The notes beneath the pieces were generated by a model. The model was not told where the DNA came from. It searched no databases and saw only the letters and a list, made by a program, of their open reading frames with translations. From assembly GCA_013286325.1 (NCBI GenBank), contig JABDFZ010000010.1, positions 1 to 46,845 of the forward strand: a DNA stretch of 46,845 bases, written 5' to 3'. Source of the stretch: Bacteroidota bacterium (GTDB taxonomy: Bacteria > Bacteroidota > Bacteroidia > Sphingobacteriales > Sphingobacteriaceae). Positions 1 to 7,539 of this stretch are shown here, piece after piece (the first letter of the stretch is position 1; each line of letters opens with the position of its first letter). Both the position numbers and the translations under genes were made by a program.

Positions 1-350
1 ACCCACCCGTTTATCTCAATCTATATGCACTTATTTCCGTTAACCGTGCTGATTATGTCGACTCGTTAAAACACCTGGCCTTTATTATCCAGTTTTTTCA
101 AAATCAGAATGTTTTTACCCCTACTACCTACCCCTCTCTCGATATAAGAATAGAAAAACTGATTGCCGATTTATACACTGTAAATTTTGAGCAGCTGAAT
201 CAAATATGGAGCGTATTGGGCGGTAAGTACCTGCCATCGGTAATATATAAGATCAGACAGATCACAATTGATGAGGATGCAATAGATTACGAAGCAGGCT
301 TTATAAAAGAAGTAGATTTTAACGAAACACTAATACAGGCAATTTCATGA
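1..350 (+). CDS. DUF4255/Pvc16-type eCIS cap (tube-terminator) protein, 3' end only
   Basis: The frame starting at base 3 is open from the left edge to a TGA at 348-350, giving about 115 C-terminal residues; the start lies outside the window. The peptide begins PPVYLNLYALISVNRADY and continues with LAFIIQFFQ and LPSVIYKIRQ, which is the pattern of the DUF4255/Pvc16 N-terminal family. In Afp and PVC particles this family caps the tube and sheath at the end distal to the baseplate. The stop overlaps the next start as ATGA (347-350), so the two genes are translationally coupled. It opens the structural part of the cluster, ahead of the sheath. The family call is from remembered motifs; the role in the particle is inferred from homologous systems. 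Confidence 0.82.
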   Translation, partial: PPVYLNLYALISVNRADYVDSLKHLAFIIQFFQNQNVFTPTTYPSLDIRIEKLIADLYTVNFEQLNQIWSVLGGKYLPSVIYKIRQITIDEDAIDYEAGFIKEVDFNETLIQAIS

Positions 351-1516
351 ATCTGAAGTACGCAATAGTATTTATGGTACAGATCCTGAACGATTATTAT
401 ACTGATCTTCAGTGTGCTGATCTTGATATTACCCCAACAGATGATACTGTGGCAATATTGAATGGGCAGCGAATGCTCTATAAAACTATAGGTAATAATT
501 TTGTGGTGCTTGTTAAGGTTGATGACTCGGGTAAGCCATTTATAGCACTTGATCCAACAGTCAAACTGCGGTTTAATATTGGCATAAACAATACCGATTT
601 CATCAACTATACCAACATAAATTACCGTCCGCTAACTCAGGGCAAATATTACTTTACCAATATTAATCAAACTACGTTAAACACAGTTTTGTATCTGAGC
701 GCAGCTGTTTCTTTGTATAAAAATACAAACACATATTCCATTGGCGATTTAGCAGCAGATGGCAGCAATAATGTATACGAAGCCATAAAAGGGAGCAGCA
801 AAACAAATAAACATGCCTTAACCGATACCGCTTACTGGAGAAATAAGGGCATAGCCCAATATGTTAACGGAAATGATGCCATAGCATTTACAGGCAGTAA
901 TTGCATAATCACCACTGCTTCAGCAAGCGATTTTACCATCAAGATTTACGGGTTAACAACAGCAACTAGCGCTTACACTACCCTGTTAGCTACCACAACA
1001 CAAAATTTTCCAATAGCTCAAACTTCTGTAGCGGTCGATTTAACAGGCATGACTTATGGTAAATACAGGATCTCTGTCAACGGAGTCGACACGTTTGTTT
1101 ATTATGATGAAGTAGCTGTTAAGCAAAACAATGCCGGGATTATCGAAATTTTCAATTACCTGCCAGTAGCAAACGATTTTGCTTTGTTCGATACCTCCGG
1201 TGTACCGAAGCAAAAAACATTTACCGTGCGCTTTGCAAACCGCAGTGCAATATGGAAATATATTACCCGCACAACCGATATAACCGCTATAAAAGATACC
1301 ACTGCAGCATACAAGTTTAACACCGTTGCCGCCAGCAAGGTTTTTACATCCGATGTACCCATACCCTTTAGCGACCACCCCATAGTTACCATTTCTGTTC
1401 ATAGCGCTACACTTGGCAATGTGACCCATATTGGTAATCCGGGCGCTAACAGGTTAAGTAACATTACACAAAGCGGCGAAATATATTATTGCACAGAAAA
1501 GTATTTAAACTTCTAA
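347..1516 (+). CDS. eCIS-cluster protein of unknown function (389 aa)
   Basis: This protein sits between the cap gene and the sheath gene and is coupled to the former by an ATGA overlap. The N-terminus (MNLKYAIVFMVQILNDYYTD) resembles a protein I associate with Bacteroidota eCIS clusters, but I cannot assign a named family. Around residues 127-170 a stretch with the spacing YSIGDLAADGSNNVYEA...YWRNKG resembles the carbohydrate-binding pattern of CBM5/12-like modules found in phage tail and chitinase proteins. The rest is beta-rich and Thr/Asn-rich with no signal peptide and no membrane segment. A structural role at the cap end or as a surface decoration fits its position, but this is inference. 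Confidence 0.75.
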   Translation: MNLKYAIVFMVQILNDYYTDLQCADLDITPTDDTVAILNGQRMLYKTIGNNFVVLVKVDDSGKPFIALDPTVKLRFNIGINNTDFINYTNINYRPLTQGKYYFTNINQTTLNTVLYLSAAVSLYKNTNTYSIGDLAADGSNNVYEAIKGSSKTNKHALTDTAYWRNKGIAQYVNGNDAIAFTGSNCIITTASASDFTIKIYGLTTATSAYTTLLATTTQNFPIAQTSVAVDLTGMTYGKYRISVNGVDTFVYYDEVAVKQNNAGIIEIFNYLPVANDFALFDTSGVPKQKTFTVRFANRSAIWKYITRTTDITAIKDTTAAYKFNTVAASKVFTSDVPIPFSDHPIVTISVHSATLGNVTHIGNPGANRLSNITQSGEIYYCTEKYLNF

Positions 1517-1539
1517 ATAAAAAATAAAACTTAAATCAC

Positions 1540-3600
1540 ATGGCAGCATCTTACAAAACACCGGGTGTCTATATCGAAGAGATATCAAAATTTCCGCCAT
1601 CGGTAGCGGAGGTCGAAACAGCCATACCTGTATTTATCGGGTATACACAGCAAGCTGTTAAAAACGGCAGTTCGTTAGCTAACATACCCACCAAAATTTC
1701 GTCATTGATGGAGTATGAAAGCTATTTTGGCGTAGGTTTTAGTCCGCAGCAGGTAAAAGTTGTGCTCGACCAAAACAACAATTACGCTTTAAAATCCATC
1801 TCGATCGACGTTGACAAACGGTTTTACATGTATGATAGCGTGCACATGTTTTATGACAATGGCGGCAACGAGTGCTATATAGTTTCGGTTGGTTTTTATA
1901 CCGATCCGTCTACAACACCACCAACCGTAAATACAATTACTGTTGGTAACCTGAATACAGGCCTTGCTGCTGTCGAAAAAGAAGATGAGCCAACAATCAT
2001 CCTCTTCCCTGATGCAGGGGCACTTCCGCTTACCCAGGAATCTGATTTCTATGGCCTTCAGCAGGCTGCATTAATGCAATGCGCCAAGCTGCAGGACAGA
2101 GTTGCTGTATTTGACCTGTTCGAAAGGGGCTCAACGGATATAACCACACCGGTTGCCAACTTCAGGAACTTTATCGGTATAAACACCCTGAGTTACGGTA
2201 TGGCTTATACCCCATGGATCTACTCCAGCTTTGACAAGAATATAGACTATACCCAATTTTTTGATAATGACACCACACATCATGATCATGGGGTATTCCA
2301 GGCTGACGGTACAACCAAAATAACCAACCTGGCTACCTTAACGTCAGACAGTAATTTAAACTCGCTGGTTACCATCCTCGAAAACTCACTTGCCGATGCA
2401 ACAAAAGCCAAAGCTTATATTACCGGCCTTATCACAACATTAACAGGCACTGCTTACCCATCGCTCGATGATGCTTTTAAAGCCGTTGCGAACAATGTTT
2501 TAGCTGCTGATACAGCTGCTCACCTCACCACAGCAATGACAGCATTATTCGCATTTGTGAGGGGTGTTGCATTAGGTGTTGAAAGCACATGGAAAAGTGC
2601 TACCTATTTCAAGGGTGCGCAGCTTACCAATGATGTAAAATCATACGGTGTTTCCGAAAACTTATGGCGTGGAGGTGTAAAAGCCCTGATAGGCGTTGAA
2701 AAAAATACAACTCCAACGGGAATAGACAGTGAAACTGAGGCTTCTATAAACACCTCATATAGCGATGTTACCTGGCTGGGCGACGTTATGACAAACATAC
2801 ACTCAAACGGGTTTGATTATACATTGGCTGGTGCAGCTACTCAAAAAGACGAGCTTACGATGATAATTAATGATGTTGCAAAGGCATATAATAAAATATC
2901 GGCTTTTGTTACTACCATCTTTAATTCGGCAAGCAATTATGTATCAATCAATCAGGATAACCTTTACAATACACACCCTATAATCGGCAATATTGTAACT
3001 ACTATTGAGAGAGAGCTGAACAGGATCCCGCCAAGCGGTGCTATCGTAGGGATCTATGCCCGTACTGATGCTTCAAGGGGTGTATGGAAAGCGCCTGCAA
3101 ATGAAAGTATCAATTCAGTAACAGGCCCGGTTTATGCCATCAGTAATGATGATCAGGCTGGCTTGAATATCGACCCTATAGCCGGTAAATCAATCAATGC
3201 CATCAGGGCCTTTACAGGCAAAGGCATCCTGGTTTGGGGTGCCCGCACACTGGCCGGTAATGATAACGACTGGCGTTATGTTAGCGTACGCCGTTTTGCT
3301 GTTATGGTTGAAGAAAGTTGTAAAAATGCAGCCGGTGGCTTTGTGTTTGAGCCAAACGATGCCAATACATGGGCAAAGGTACAGGGTATGCTCGAAAACT
3401 TTCTTACCCTTCAATGGCGCGCAGGTGCATTGCAGGGCTCAAAAGCAAGCGATGCTTTTTATGTATCGGTAGGCTTAAACAAAACAATGAGCGGAATTGA
3501 CATATTGGAAGGCCGTATGATAGTAGAAATAGGCATGGCAATAGTTCACCCTGCCGAATTTATCATTCTGCGCTTTAGCCAGATAATGGCCCAGAGTTAA
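1540..3600 (+). CDS. Contractile sheath protein (phage tail sheath family)
   Basis: The N-terminus (MAASYKTPGVYIEEISKFPP) is the classic phage/eCIS sheath opening, in which the YKTPGVYIEE strand takes part in the handshake between sheath subunits. The C-terminal 130 residues (WRYVSVRRFAVMVEESCKNA onward, ending in a HPAEFIILRFSQ strand) match the conserved sheath C-terminal domain. The middle (about residues 120-480) is a large insertion that would face outward. The subunit polymerises around the inner tube and contracts to drive it into a target. Only one sheath gene is present here, whereas Afp carries three (Afp2-4). At 686 aa it is in the long range for the family. The 23-base A-rich leader is typical of this phylum. 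Confidence 0.96.
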   Translation: MAASYKTPGVYIEEISKFPPSVAEVETAIPVFIGYTQQAVKNGSSLANIPTKISSLMEYESYFGVGFSPQQVKVVLDQNNNYALKSISIDVDKRFYMYDSVHMFYDNGGNECYIVSVGFYTDPSTTPPTVNTITVGNLNTGLAAVEKEDEPTIILFPDAGALPLTQESDFYGLQQAALMQCAKLQDRVAVFDLFERGSTDITTPVANFRNFIGINTLSYGMAYTPWIYSSFDKNIDYTQFFDNDTTHHDHGVFQADGTTKITNLATLTSDSNLNSLVTILENSLADATKAKAYITGLITTLTGTAYPSLDDAFKAVANNVLAADTAAHLTTAMTALFAFVRGVALGVESTWKSATYFKGAQLTNDVKSYGVSENLWRGGVKALIGVEKNTTPTGIDSETEASINTSYSDVTWLGDVMTNIHSNGFDYTLAGAATQKDELTMIINDVAKAYNKISAFVTTIFNSASNYVSINQDNLYNTHPIIGNIVTTIERELNRIPPSGAIVGIYARTDASRGVWKAPANESINSVTGPVYAISNDDQAGLNIDPIAGKSINAIRAFTGKGILVWGARTLAGNDNDWRYVSVRRFAVMVEESCKNAAGGFVFEPNDANTWAKVQGMLENFLTLQWRAGALQGSKASDAFYVSVGLNKTMSGIDILEGRMIVEIGMAIVHPAEFIILRFSQIMAQS

Positions 3601-3645
3601 TTAACACCATGTAAAACAAATTTAAAACTTTAAAACCTTTCAAAA

Positions 3646-3897
3646 ATGGCATATCCTCTTCCTAAGTTTCACTTCCAGATTGAATGGGGTGCAGCACGTA
3701 TTGGCTTCACTGAAGCCACAGGGCTTGATAAACAAATAGAAGTAATTGAATACAGAGAAGGCAGTAGCCCTAACTACAATAAAGTTAAACTGCCAGGGCT
3801 TCATAAATTCAGCAATATTACCCTTAAACGGGGTATTATGAAAGAGGACTACAAAGACTTCTTTTTATGGATAAATGACATTAACCTGCGCGGTTGA
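3646..3897 (+). CDS. Inner tube protein 1 (gp19-like), N-terminal fragment truncated by an inversion
   Basis: MAYPLPKFHFQIEWGAARIG, then a GLDKQIEVIEYREG segment and ITLKRGI, are diagnostic of T4 gp19/Afp1-type tube proteins, which stack as hexamers inside the sheath. The family is normally about 140-155 aa, but this frame stops after 83. Residues 1-81 (to ...NDINL) are native; the last two residues (RG) and the stop come from foreign sequence beyond the 12-bp repeat at 3878-3889. The missing C-terminal half lies on the opposite strand at 4219-4413. Joining the two at the repeat gives an uninterrupted 142-aa tube protein (...NDINL-QTVDRRDLTISLL...AHEGFDMLM). As it stands the product should not assemble, because the C-terminal beta-barrel strands are missing. 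Confidence 0.93.
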   Translation: MAYPLPKFHFQIEWGAARIGFTEATGLDKQIEVIEYREGSSPNYNKVKLPGLHKFSNITLKRGIMKEDYKDFFLWINDINLRG

Positions 3898-4185
3898 AAA
3901 TTTCCTGTTTTCAAAAGCATCTTTACACCAATCTATTATGGCGCTGTCAAGCAACATTCCTCTCTTTAGGCTCAGATCGGCATATTTTGTGCGTACAGGT
4001 AGTTTGTGTTCGAAACGGTTTTCACCGCCTTCTTTGTACGATTCAACATCGTACTCCACATTGAGGCCGCTTACTGATTGAAAACGGACATCGTTATCAT
4101 TACCAATACCTACAAATTCTACTTTAAAATGAAAGCCTACCGGGGGGTAATATCCCCCGGCAGAAACTGAATCACTCCCGGCCAT
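3865..4185 (-). CDS. Inner tube protein 2 (gp19-like), N-terminal fragment on the inverted strand
   Basis: Read on the minus strand from ATG at 4185, this encodes MAGSDSVSAGGYYPPVGFHF, then SVSGLNVEYDVESYKEGG and LSLKRGM, a second gp19-like tube protein. It is the only minus-strand reading frame inside an otherwise uniformly plus-strand 29-kb cluster. Native sequence runs to about residue 103 (STAQVNV); the final IYP and stop come from the antisense of tube 1. The matching C-terminal half is on the plus strand at 4405-4569. Joined at the repeat they make a 153-aa protein. In the present arrangement the fragment also has no obvious promoter of its own, so it is probably not expressed. Confidence 0.92.
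   Translation of the reverse strand: MAGSDSVSAGGYYPPVGFHFKVEFVGIGNDNDVRFQSVSGLNVEYDVESYKEGGENRFEHKLPVRTKYADLSLKRGMLLDSAIIDWCKDAFENRKFSTAQVNVIYP
3878..3889 (+). repeat. Left 12-bp inverted repeat at the inversion junction
   Basis: The sequence ACATTAACCTGC here is exactly the reverse complement of GCAGGTTAATGT at 4404-4415. Outside these 12 bases the two flanks do not match. Tube 1 coding sequence switches to antisense tube 2 sequence within this element, so it marks the left crossover point. In tube 1 it encodes part of the DINL segment. Confidence 0.9.
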
Positions 4186-4218
4186 AATTATTCTACTGGT
4201 GCTTTAACTAACAGGATA

Positions 4219-4413
4219 TTACATTAACATATCAAAACCTTCGTGTGCCAGTTCAAGGGTTTCAATGGCGACTTCGTTGCCATCTGCCTTAAGATCACTG
4301 GCCTGAACTTTTACAGGCCATGCCTGCATTACTTTCCAGGAGATTACCGGTTTGTGGTCTTCTCCGAGTAAGCTGATAGTGAGGTCGCGTCTGTCAACGG
4401 TTTGCAGGTTAAT
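4219..4413 (-). pseudogene. Tube protein 1, detached C-terminal half on the inverted strand
   Basis: Minus-strand codons from the right repeat encode INLQTVDRRDLTISLLGEDH, then SWKVMQAWPVKVQ, SDLKADGNEVAIETLELAHE and a TAA at 4221-4219. The xWKVxxAWPxKVQxxDLKADGNEVAxExxELAHEG pattern is the canonical ending of gp19-like eCIS tube proteins. It has no start codon of its own. It joins in frame to Leu81 of the fragment at 3646. The conserved reading frame without internal stops suggests the inversion is recent or reversible. Confidence 0.92.
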
Positions 4414-4415
4414 GT
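4404..4415 (-). repeat. Right 12-bp inverted repeat at the inversion junction
   Basis: GCAGGTTAATGT on the plus strand, the exact reverse complement of the left element at 3878-3889. Plus-strand tube 2 coding sequence resumes inside it as Q-V-N-V-T. In the restored arrangement it encodes the AQVNV segment of tube 2. Confidence 0.9.
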
Positions 4416-4569
4416 TACGCTTTTAAATGAGCAGCATCAGCCCCTCAAAACCTGGACAATATTCAATGCATGGCCAAAAAAATGGGCGGTATCCGATTTT
4501 AACGCAACGGAAAACGGGGTTGTAGTTGAAACGCTGGACCTAAGCTTTACTTATTTCACCACAATGTAA
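4405..4569 (+). pseudogene. Tube protein 2, detached C-terminal third on the plus strand
   Basis: The plus-strand frame from the right repeat reads QVNVTLLNEQHQPLKTWTIF, then NAWPKKWAVSDFNATENGVV and ends ETLDLSFTYFTTM with TAA at 4567-4569. This is the standard C-terminal segment of the second gp19-like tube protein of eCIS clusters. There is no start codon and the frame becomes unrelated sequence upstream of the repeat. It fuses in frame to the minus-strand fragment ending near residue 103, giving a full 153-aa protein. It is followed within 10 bases by the DUF5908 gene. Confidence 0.92.
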
Positions 4570-4577
4570 GCCAAATT

Positions 4578-4766
4578 ATGCCAATAGAGATAAGGGAGTT
4601 GACGATAAAAGTAACAGTGGATCAGCCAAGCCCGCAGGCGCAGCAACCAGGTGGCGGCGCCCCGGCGGCTGGTGGTGGTGCTGCAGCTGGCGGTGATAAG
4701 GATAGCGTATTGGCACAATGTGTTGAGCAGATTTTAGACATCATGAAAAATAAACGTGAACGGTAA
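4578..4766 (+). CDS. DUF5908 small eCIS-associated protein (62 aa)
   Basis: The N-terminus MPIEIRELTIKVTVD is the signature of DUF5908, a very short family found between the tube and LysM adaptor genes in Bacteroidota eCIS and related clusters. The middle is a Gly/Ala/Pro-rich linker (about residues 20-40) and the end is a short charged helix (VLAQCVEQILDIMKNKRER). Its function is unknown; size and position suggest a small adaptor or chaperone near the tube-baseplate junction, which is inference. It starts 8 bases after the stop of the tube 2 remnant. Confidence 0.85.
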   Translation: MPIEIRELTIKVTVDQPSPQAQQPGGGAPAAGGGAAAGGDKDSVLAQCVEQILDIMKNKRER

Positions 4767-4784
4767 AATTCAACCGGTACTTCG

Positions 4785-5471
4785 ATGGAAAAAGTAACAA
4801 TCAGAGCATATAATGATCAGGATTTTGACGAAAGCCACTTTGTGAGCGATCCGGCAAATCCGTTTACTGCATTGATCAATCCTGAAACTTACGCACTCGA
4901 TTATAAGGTTGAATTTACCGCCGGGCAAGGACATGGCACCAGCGCCGCTCATCAGCGGTTCAATTTTAAGGCTCCCGAAGAAATGAGCTTCGAGTTTCTG
5001 TTCGATAACACAGGCATAATTGATAATCAGCCCAAACCCAACATACACGATGATATAGAAGGCTTTAAAAAGCTATTGCTGGAGCTCGACAGCGAAAGCC
5101 ATGAGCCCAGGCATTTTAAAATAGCATGGGGCACTTTTATTTTCAAAGGCAGGTGTACTGCGCTTACCATTACTTATAAACTGTTTGATGATACCGGTGC
5201 ACCGATAAGGGCGGTTTGCAAAACCACCTTTAAAGGCAGTATTGATGAGGTACTGCGGGTAGCCCAGGATAATACACACAGCCCAGATATCACTCATTAC
5301 CGTAAAGTAAAAAGCGGCGAAACATTGCCCTGGTTATGTTACCTGGTTTATGGCGACAGTAAGTATTACTTACAAGTAGCCAAGGTTAATAACCTTACCA
5401 ATTTTAGAAATTTAGAACAAGGGCAGGAACTTTTTTTTCCGCCCATAATTAATACTCAAACAAATGCCTAA
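4785..5471 (+). CDS. eCIS tube-adaptor protein with C-terminal LysM domain (Afp7/Pvc7 type)
   Basis: The N-terminal domain (about 1-165) begins with MEKVTIRAYNDQDF, followed by NPFTALINPETYALDYKVEF and a PEEMSFEFLFDNTG segment, the pattern of the CIS tube/Afp7 family. This is followed by a LysM module at about 171-222 (HYRKVKSGETLPWLCYLVYG ... NLEQGQELFFPP). In Afp and PVC the equivalent links the tube to the spike and baseplate hub, comparable to phage T4 gp53/gp54 functions. The LysM here is best read as a structural element rather than proof of peptidoglycan binding. The last 8 bases overlap the start of the spike gene. Confidence 0.92.
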   Translation: MEKVTIRAYNDQDFDESHFVSDPANPFTALINPETYALDYKVEFTAGQGHGTSAAHQRFNFKAPEEMSFEFLFDNTGIIDNQPKPNIHDDIEGFKKLLLELDSESHEPRHFKIAWGTFIFKGRCTALTITYKLFDDTGAPIRAVCKTTFKGSIDEVLRVAQDNTHSPDITHYRKVKSGETLPWLCYLVYGDSKYYLQVAKVNNLTNFRNLEQGQELFFPPIINTQTNA

Positions 5472-7209
5472 CGAAGGGACCATACCATCAGAAGCGTCAA
5501 AAAGTGTATGTACCTACACGCTTTTATCGGCAGGGACAGCGTTAAGCCGTACCTACCAGGTTCTTTCAATTACGGTTAATAAAGAAGTTAACAGAATCCC
5601 CTCGGCCACACTGATTATAGTAGACGGCGAGGCGAGTAAACAAACATTTGCCATAAGCAATACAGGTGATTTTGAACCGGGTAAGGAAATTGAGATAAAG
5701 GCAGGTTACAAAGGCACGGAAGAGACAATTTTTAAAGGCATAGTAATTAAACACGGTATTAAGATACGCCAGAGCAGCAGCGTACTTATAGTTGATTGCA
5801 AGGACAAAGCAGTAAAAATGACCACTATCTGTAAAAATAAATACTTTAAAGATGTTAAGGACAGTGATGTTATTGAACAGCTGATAGGTACTTATGGCCT
5901 GGATAAAGATATAGCTGCGACCGATCTGCAGCATAAAGAACTGGTACAATATAACACTACCGACTGGGATTTTTTAATGTGCCGTGTAGATACCAATGGG
6001 TTATTATGCATGCCCAACGATGGCAAAATAACTGTGGCCAAACCTGATTTTTCTTCAGCCTCGGCATTAACTGTGCAGTATGGCACAACAGTGCATGATC
6101 TGGACGCCGAAATAGATGCCCGCCTGCAGTTTACCGGGGTAAAGGCTACCGGATGGAGCCAAAGTGATCAAGCTGTTGACACTGTTGATGCAGCCGATCC
6201 CGGCGTCCCGGAAGCCGGAAACCTTACTGCCTCAACATTATCAGGTGTAATTGGCGGTGACGAATTTTTACTTACCCACAGCGGCAGCCTTGTTGAGCAG
6301 GAATTACAGCAATGGGCAAATTCAAAGCTGCTCAGGCATCGCATGGGAAAGGTACGCGGCAGGGTAACGACCGATGGTACTTCGGCAATATTACCCGGTA
6401 AAATGATCCAGATAAATGGCGTAGGCGACCGTTTTGCAGGTAATTTATACGTAACTGCCATACGCCACGAAATACAAAAAGGTAACTGGTTAACCACCAT
6501 GCAATTTGGTGTAGAACCCGAATGGTTTGCCCAAACATACGAAGTAGAACAGCCTTCGGCAGGCGCATTGATACCTGCTATACAGGGGTTGCAAATTGGG
6601 ATTGTAACGAAGTTGGAGAGTGATCCGGATGGTGAGAATCGCATACAGGTGCGTATACCGGTTATTGACACACAGGACGACGGGATATGGAGCCGGGTAT
6701 GCACGCTGGATGCGGGCAACAACAGGGGCACATTTTATTTGCCTGAGATTGGCGACGAAGTGATAGTTGGTTTCATAAATAATGATCCGCGCCATGCAGT
6801 AACATTAGGAATGGTAAACAGCAGTAAAAACCCTGCTGCCCTTACCGCTGCCGATAAAAACGACGAGAAAGGATATACCAGCCGCAGTGGTATGAAAATG
6901 ATATTTAATGATGATAAAAAGACCATCGACATTGAAACGCCTGCCGGGAATAAGTTTTTAATATCCGAGGATGAAAAGGCCATTAAAATGACTGATCAGA
7001 ACGGCAACAAGTTTACGATGGATAAGGATGGGATAAAGTTGGAAAGCATAAAGGACATTGTATTAAAATCACAAAACGACTTTAATGCTTCGGGATTGAA
7101 TGCAACGCTTAAAGCCGATACACAGGCTACGTTAAAGGGAGGTTCGGGAGCTGAGTTATCATCAGGTGGTAGCACAGCTGTAAAAGGAAGTATGGTTCAA
7201 ATAAATTAA
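5464..7209 (+). CDS. VgrG-like spike/hub protein (Afp8/Pvc8 type)
   Basis: The first ~370 residues form the gp27-like hub region (phage late-control D fold; IPSATLIIVDGEASKQTF, GYKGTEETIFKGIVIKHGI). An OB-fold gp5-like domain follows at about 378-455 (GIVTKLESDPDGENRIQVRI ... GIWSRVCTLDAGN ... YLPEIGDEVIVGF). The C-terminus is a repetitive beta-helix needle (FLISEDEKAIKMTDQNGNKF, repeated DxxGIKLESIKDI motifs). A trimer forms the spike that punctures the target membrane. The PAAR tip gene follows immediately. The start overlaps the upstream gene by 8 bases. 581 aa is normal for the family; no extra effector domain is fused. Confidence 0.95.
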   Translation: MPNEGTIPSEASKSVCTYTLLSAGTALSRTYQVLSITVNKEVNRIPSATLIIVDGEASKQTFAISNTGDFEPGKEIEIKAGYKGTEETIFKGIVIKHGIKIRQSSSVLIVDCKDKAVKMTTICKNKYFKDVKDSDVIEQLIGTYGLDKDIAATDLQHKELVQYNTTDWDFLMCRVDTNGLLCMPNDGKITVAKPDFSSASALTVQYGTTVHDLDAEIDARLQFTGVKATGWSQSDQAVDTVDAADPGVPEAGNLTASTLSGVIGGDEFLLTHSGSLVEQELQQWANSKLLRHRMGKVRGRVTTDGTSAILPGKMIQINGVGDRFAGNLYVTAIRHEIQKGNWLTTMQFGVEPEWFAQTYEVEQPSAGALIPAIQGLQIGIVTKLESDPDGENRIQVRIPVIDTQDDGIWSRVCTLDAGNNRGTFYLPEIGDEVIVGFINNDPRHAVTLGMVNSSKNPAALTAADKNDEKGYTSRSGMKMIFNDDKKTIDIETPAGNKFLISEDEKAIKMTDQNGNKFTMDKDGIKLESIKDIVLKSQNDFNASGLNATLKADTQATLKGGSGAELSSGGSTAVKGSMVQIN

Positions 7210-7227
7210 CAATTAAAATATAAAAAT

Positions 7228-7518
7228 ATGCCGGCAGCAGCAAGAGCAGGAGACATGCATACATGCCCATTAGTTACAGGGGTAGTGCCGCACGTAGGCG
7301 GGCCAATATTGCCCCCGGGATGCCCTACTGTACTTATAGCGGGCATGCCTGCTGCAAGGGTTGGAGATATGCTCACCTGCACAGGGCCTCCTGACACGAT
7401 TTTACAGGGCTCGTCCACCGTAACAATTGGTGGCATGCCTGCAGCACGAATGGGCGACCCTACGGCACACGGTGGTACAATAATATTAGGCGCGCCCACA
7501 GTAATGATTGGTGGTTAA
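7228..7518 (+). CDS. PAAR-domain spike tip protein
   Basis: The 96-aa protein opens MPAAARAGDMHTCPL and carries three copies of the PAAR turn: (P)AARAGD, PAARVGD and PAARMGD, with the Cys/His residues (H12, C14, C57 region, H near residue 86) that bind a metal at the tip of the cone. PAAR proteins cap the VgrG/gp5 trimer and sharpen it; some carry effectors, but this one has no extension. It lies 18 bases after the spike gene with an A-rich leader. Equivalent to Afp10. Confidence 0.95.
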   Translation: MPAAARAGDMHTCPLVTGVVPHVGGPILPPGCPTVLIAGMPAARVGDMLTCTGPPDTILQGSSTVTIGGMPAARMGDPTAHGGTIILGAPTVMIGG

Positions 7519-7539
7519 ACAATTTAAAATAAGAAGATT

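Larger units (their letters stand above)
3878..4415. other. Inverted (possibly invertible) segment disrupting both tube genes
   Basis: The 538-bp interval bounded by the 12-bp inverted repeats carries, on the minus strand and in this order, the C-terminal half of tube 1, its stop, a 33-bp spacer and the N-terminal two thirds of tube 2. The outer parts of both genes remain on the plus strand outside the interval. Reversing the interval regenerates tube 1 (142 aa) and tube 2 (153 aa) with no base lost or gained, in the gene order sheath, tube 1, tube 2, DUF5908 that is expected for eCIS clusters. That both junctions resolve at the same repeat pair argues for one reciprocal inversion rather than separate mutations. 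No recombinase gene is visible in the window. Confidence 0.93.

Noticed and set aside
3646..3897. Frameshift or premature stop in the first tube gene
   Set aside because: The sequence beyond codon 81 is not tube sequence in any plus-strand frame; it is antisense tube 2. The missing half is found complete on the opposite strand, so an inversion explains all four fragments and a frameshift does not.
5464..7518. Type VI secretion system, from VgrG and PAAR
   Set aside because: There is no TssJ, TssL, TssM, ClpV or Hcp-type set. DUF4255, CIS tube adaptor, DUF5908, DUF4157 and the single-AAA ATPase define an eCIS.
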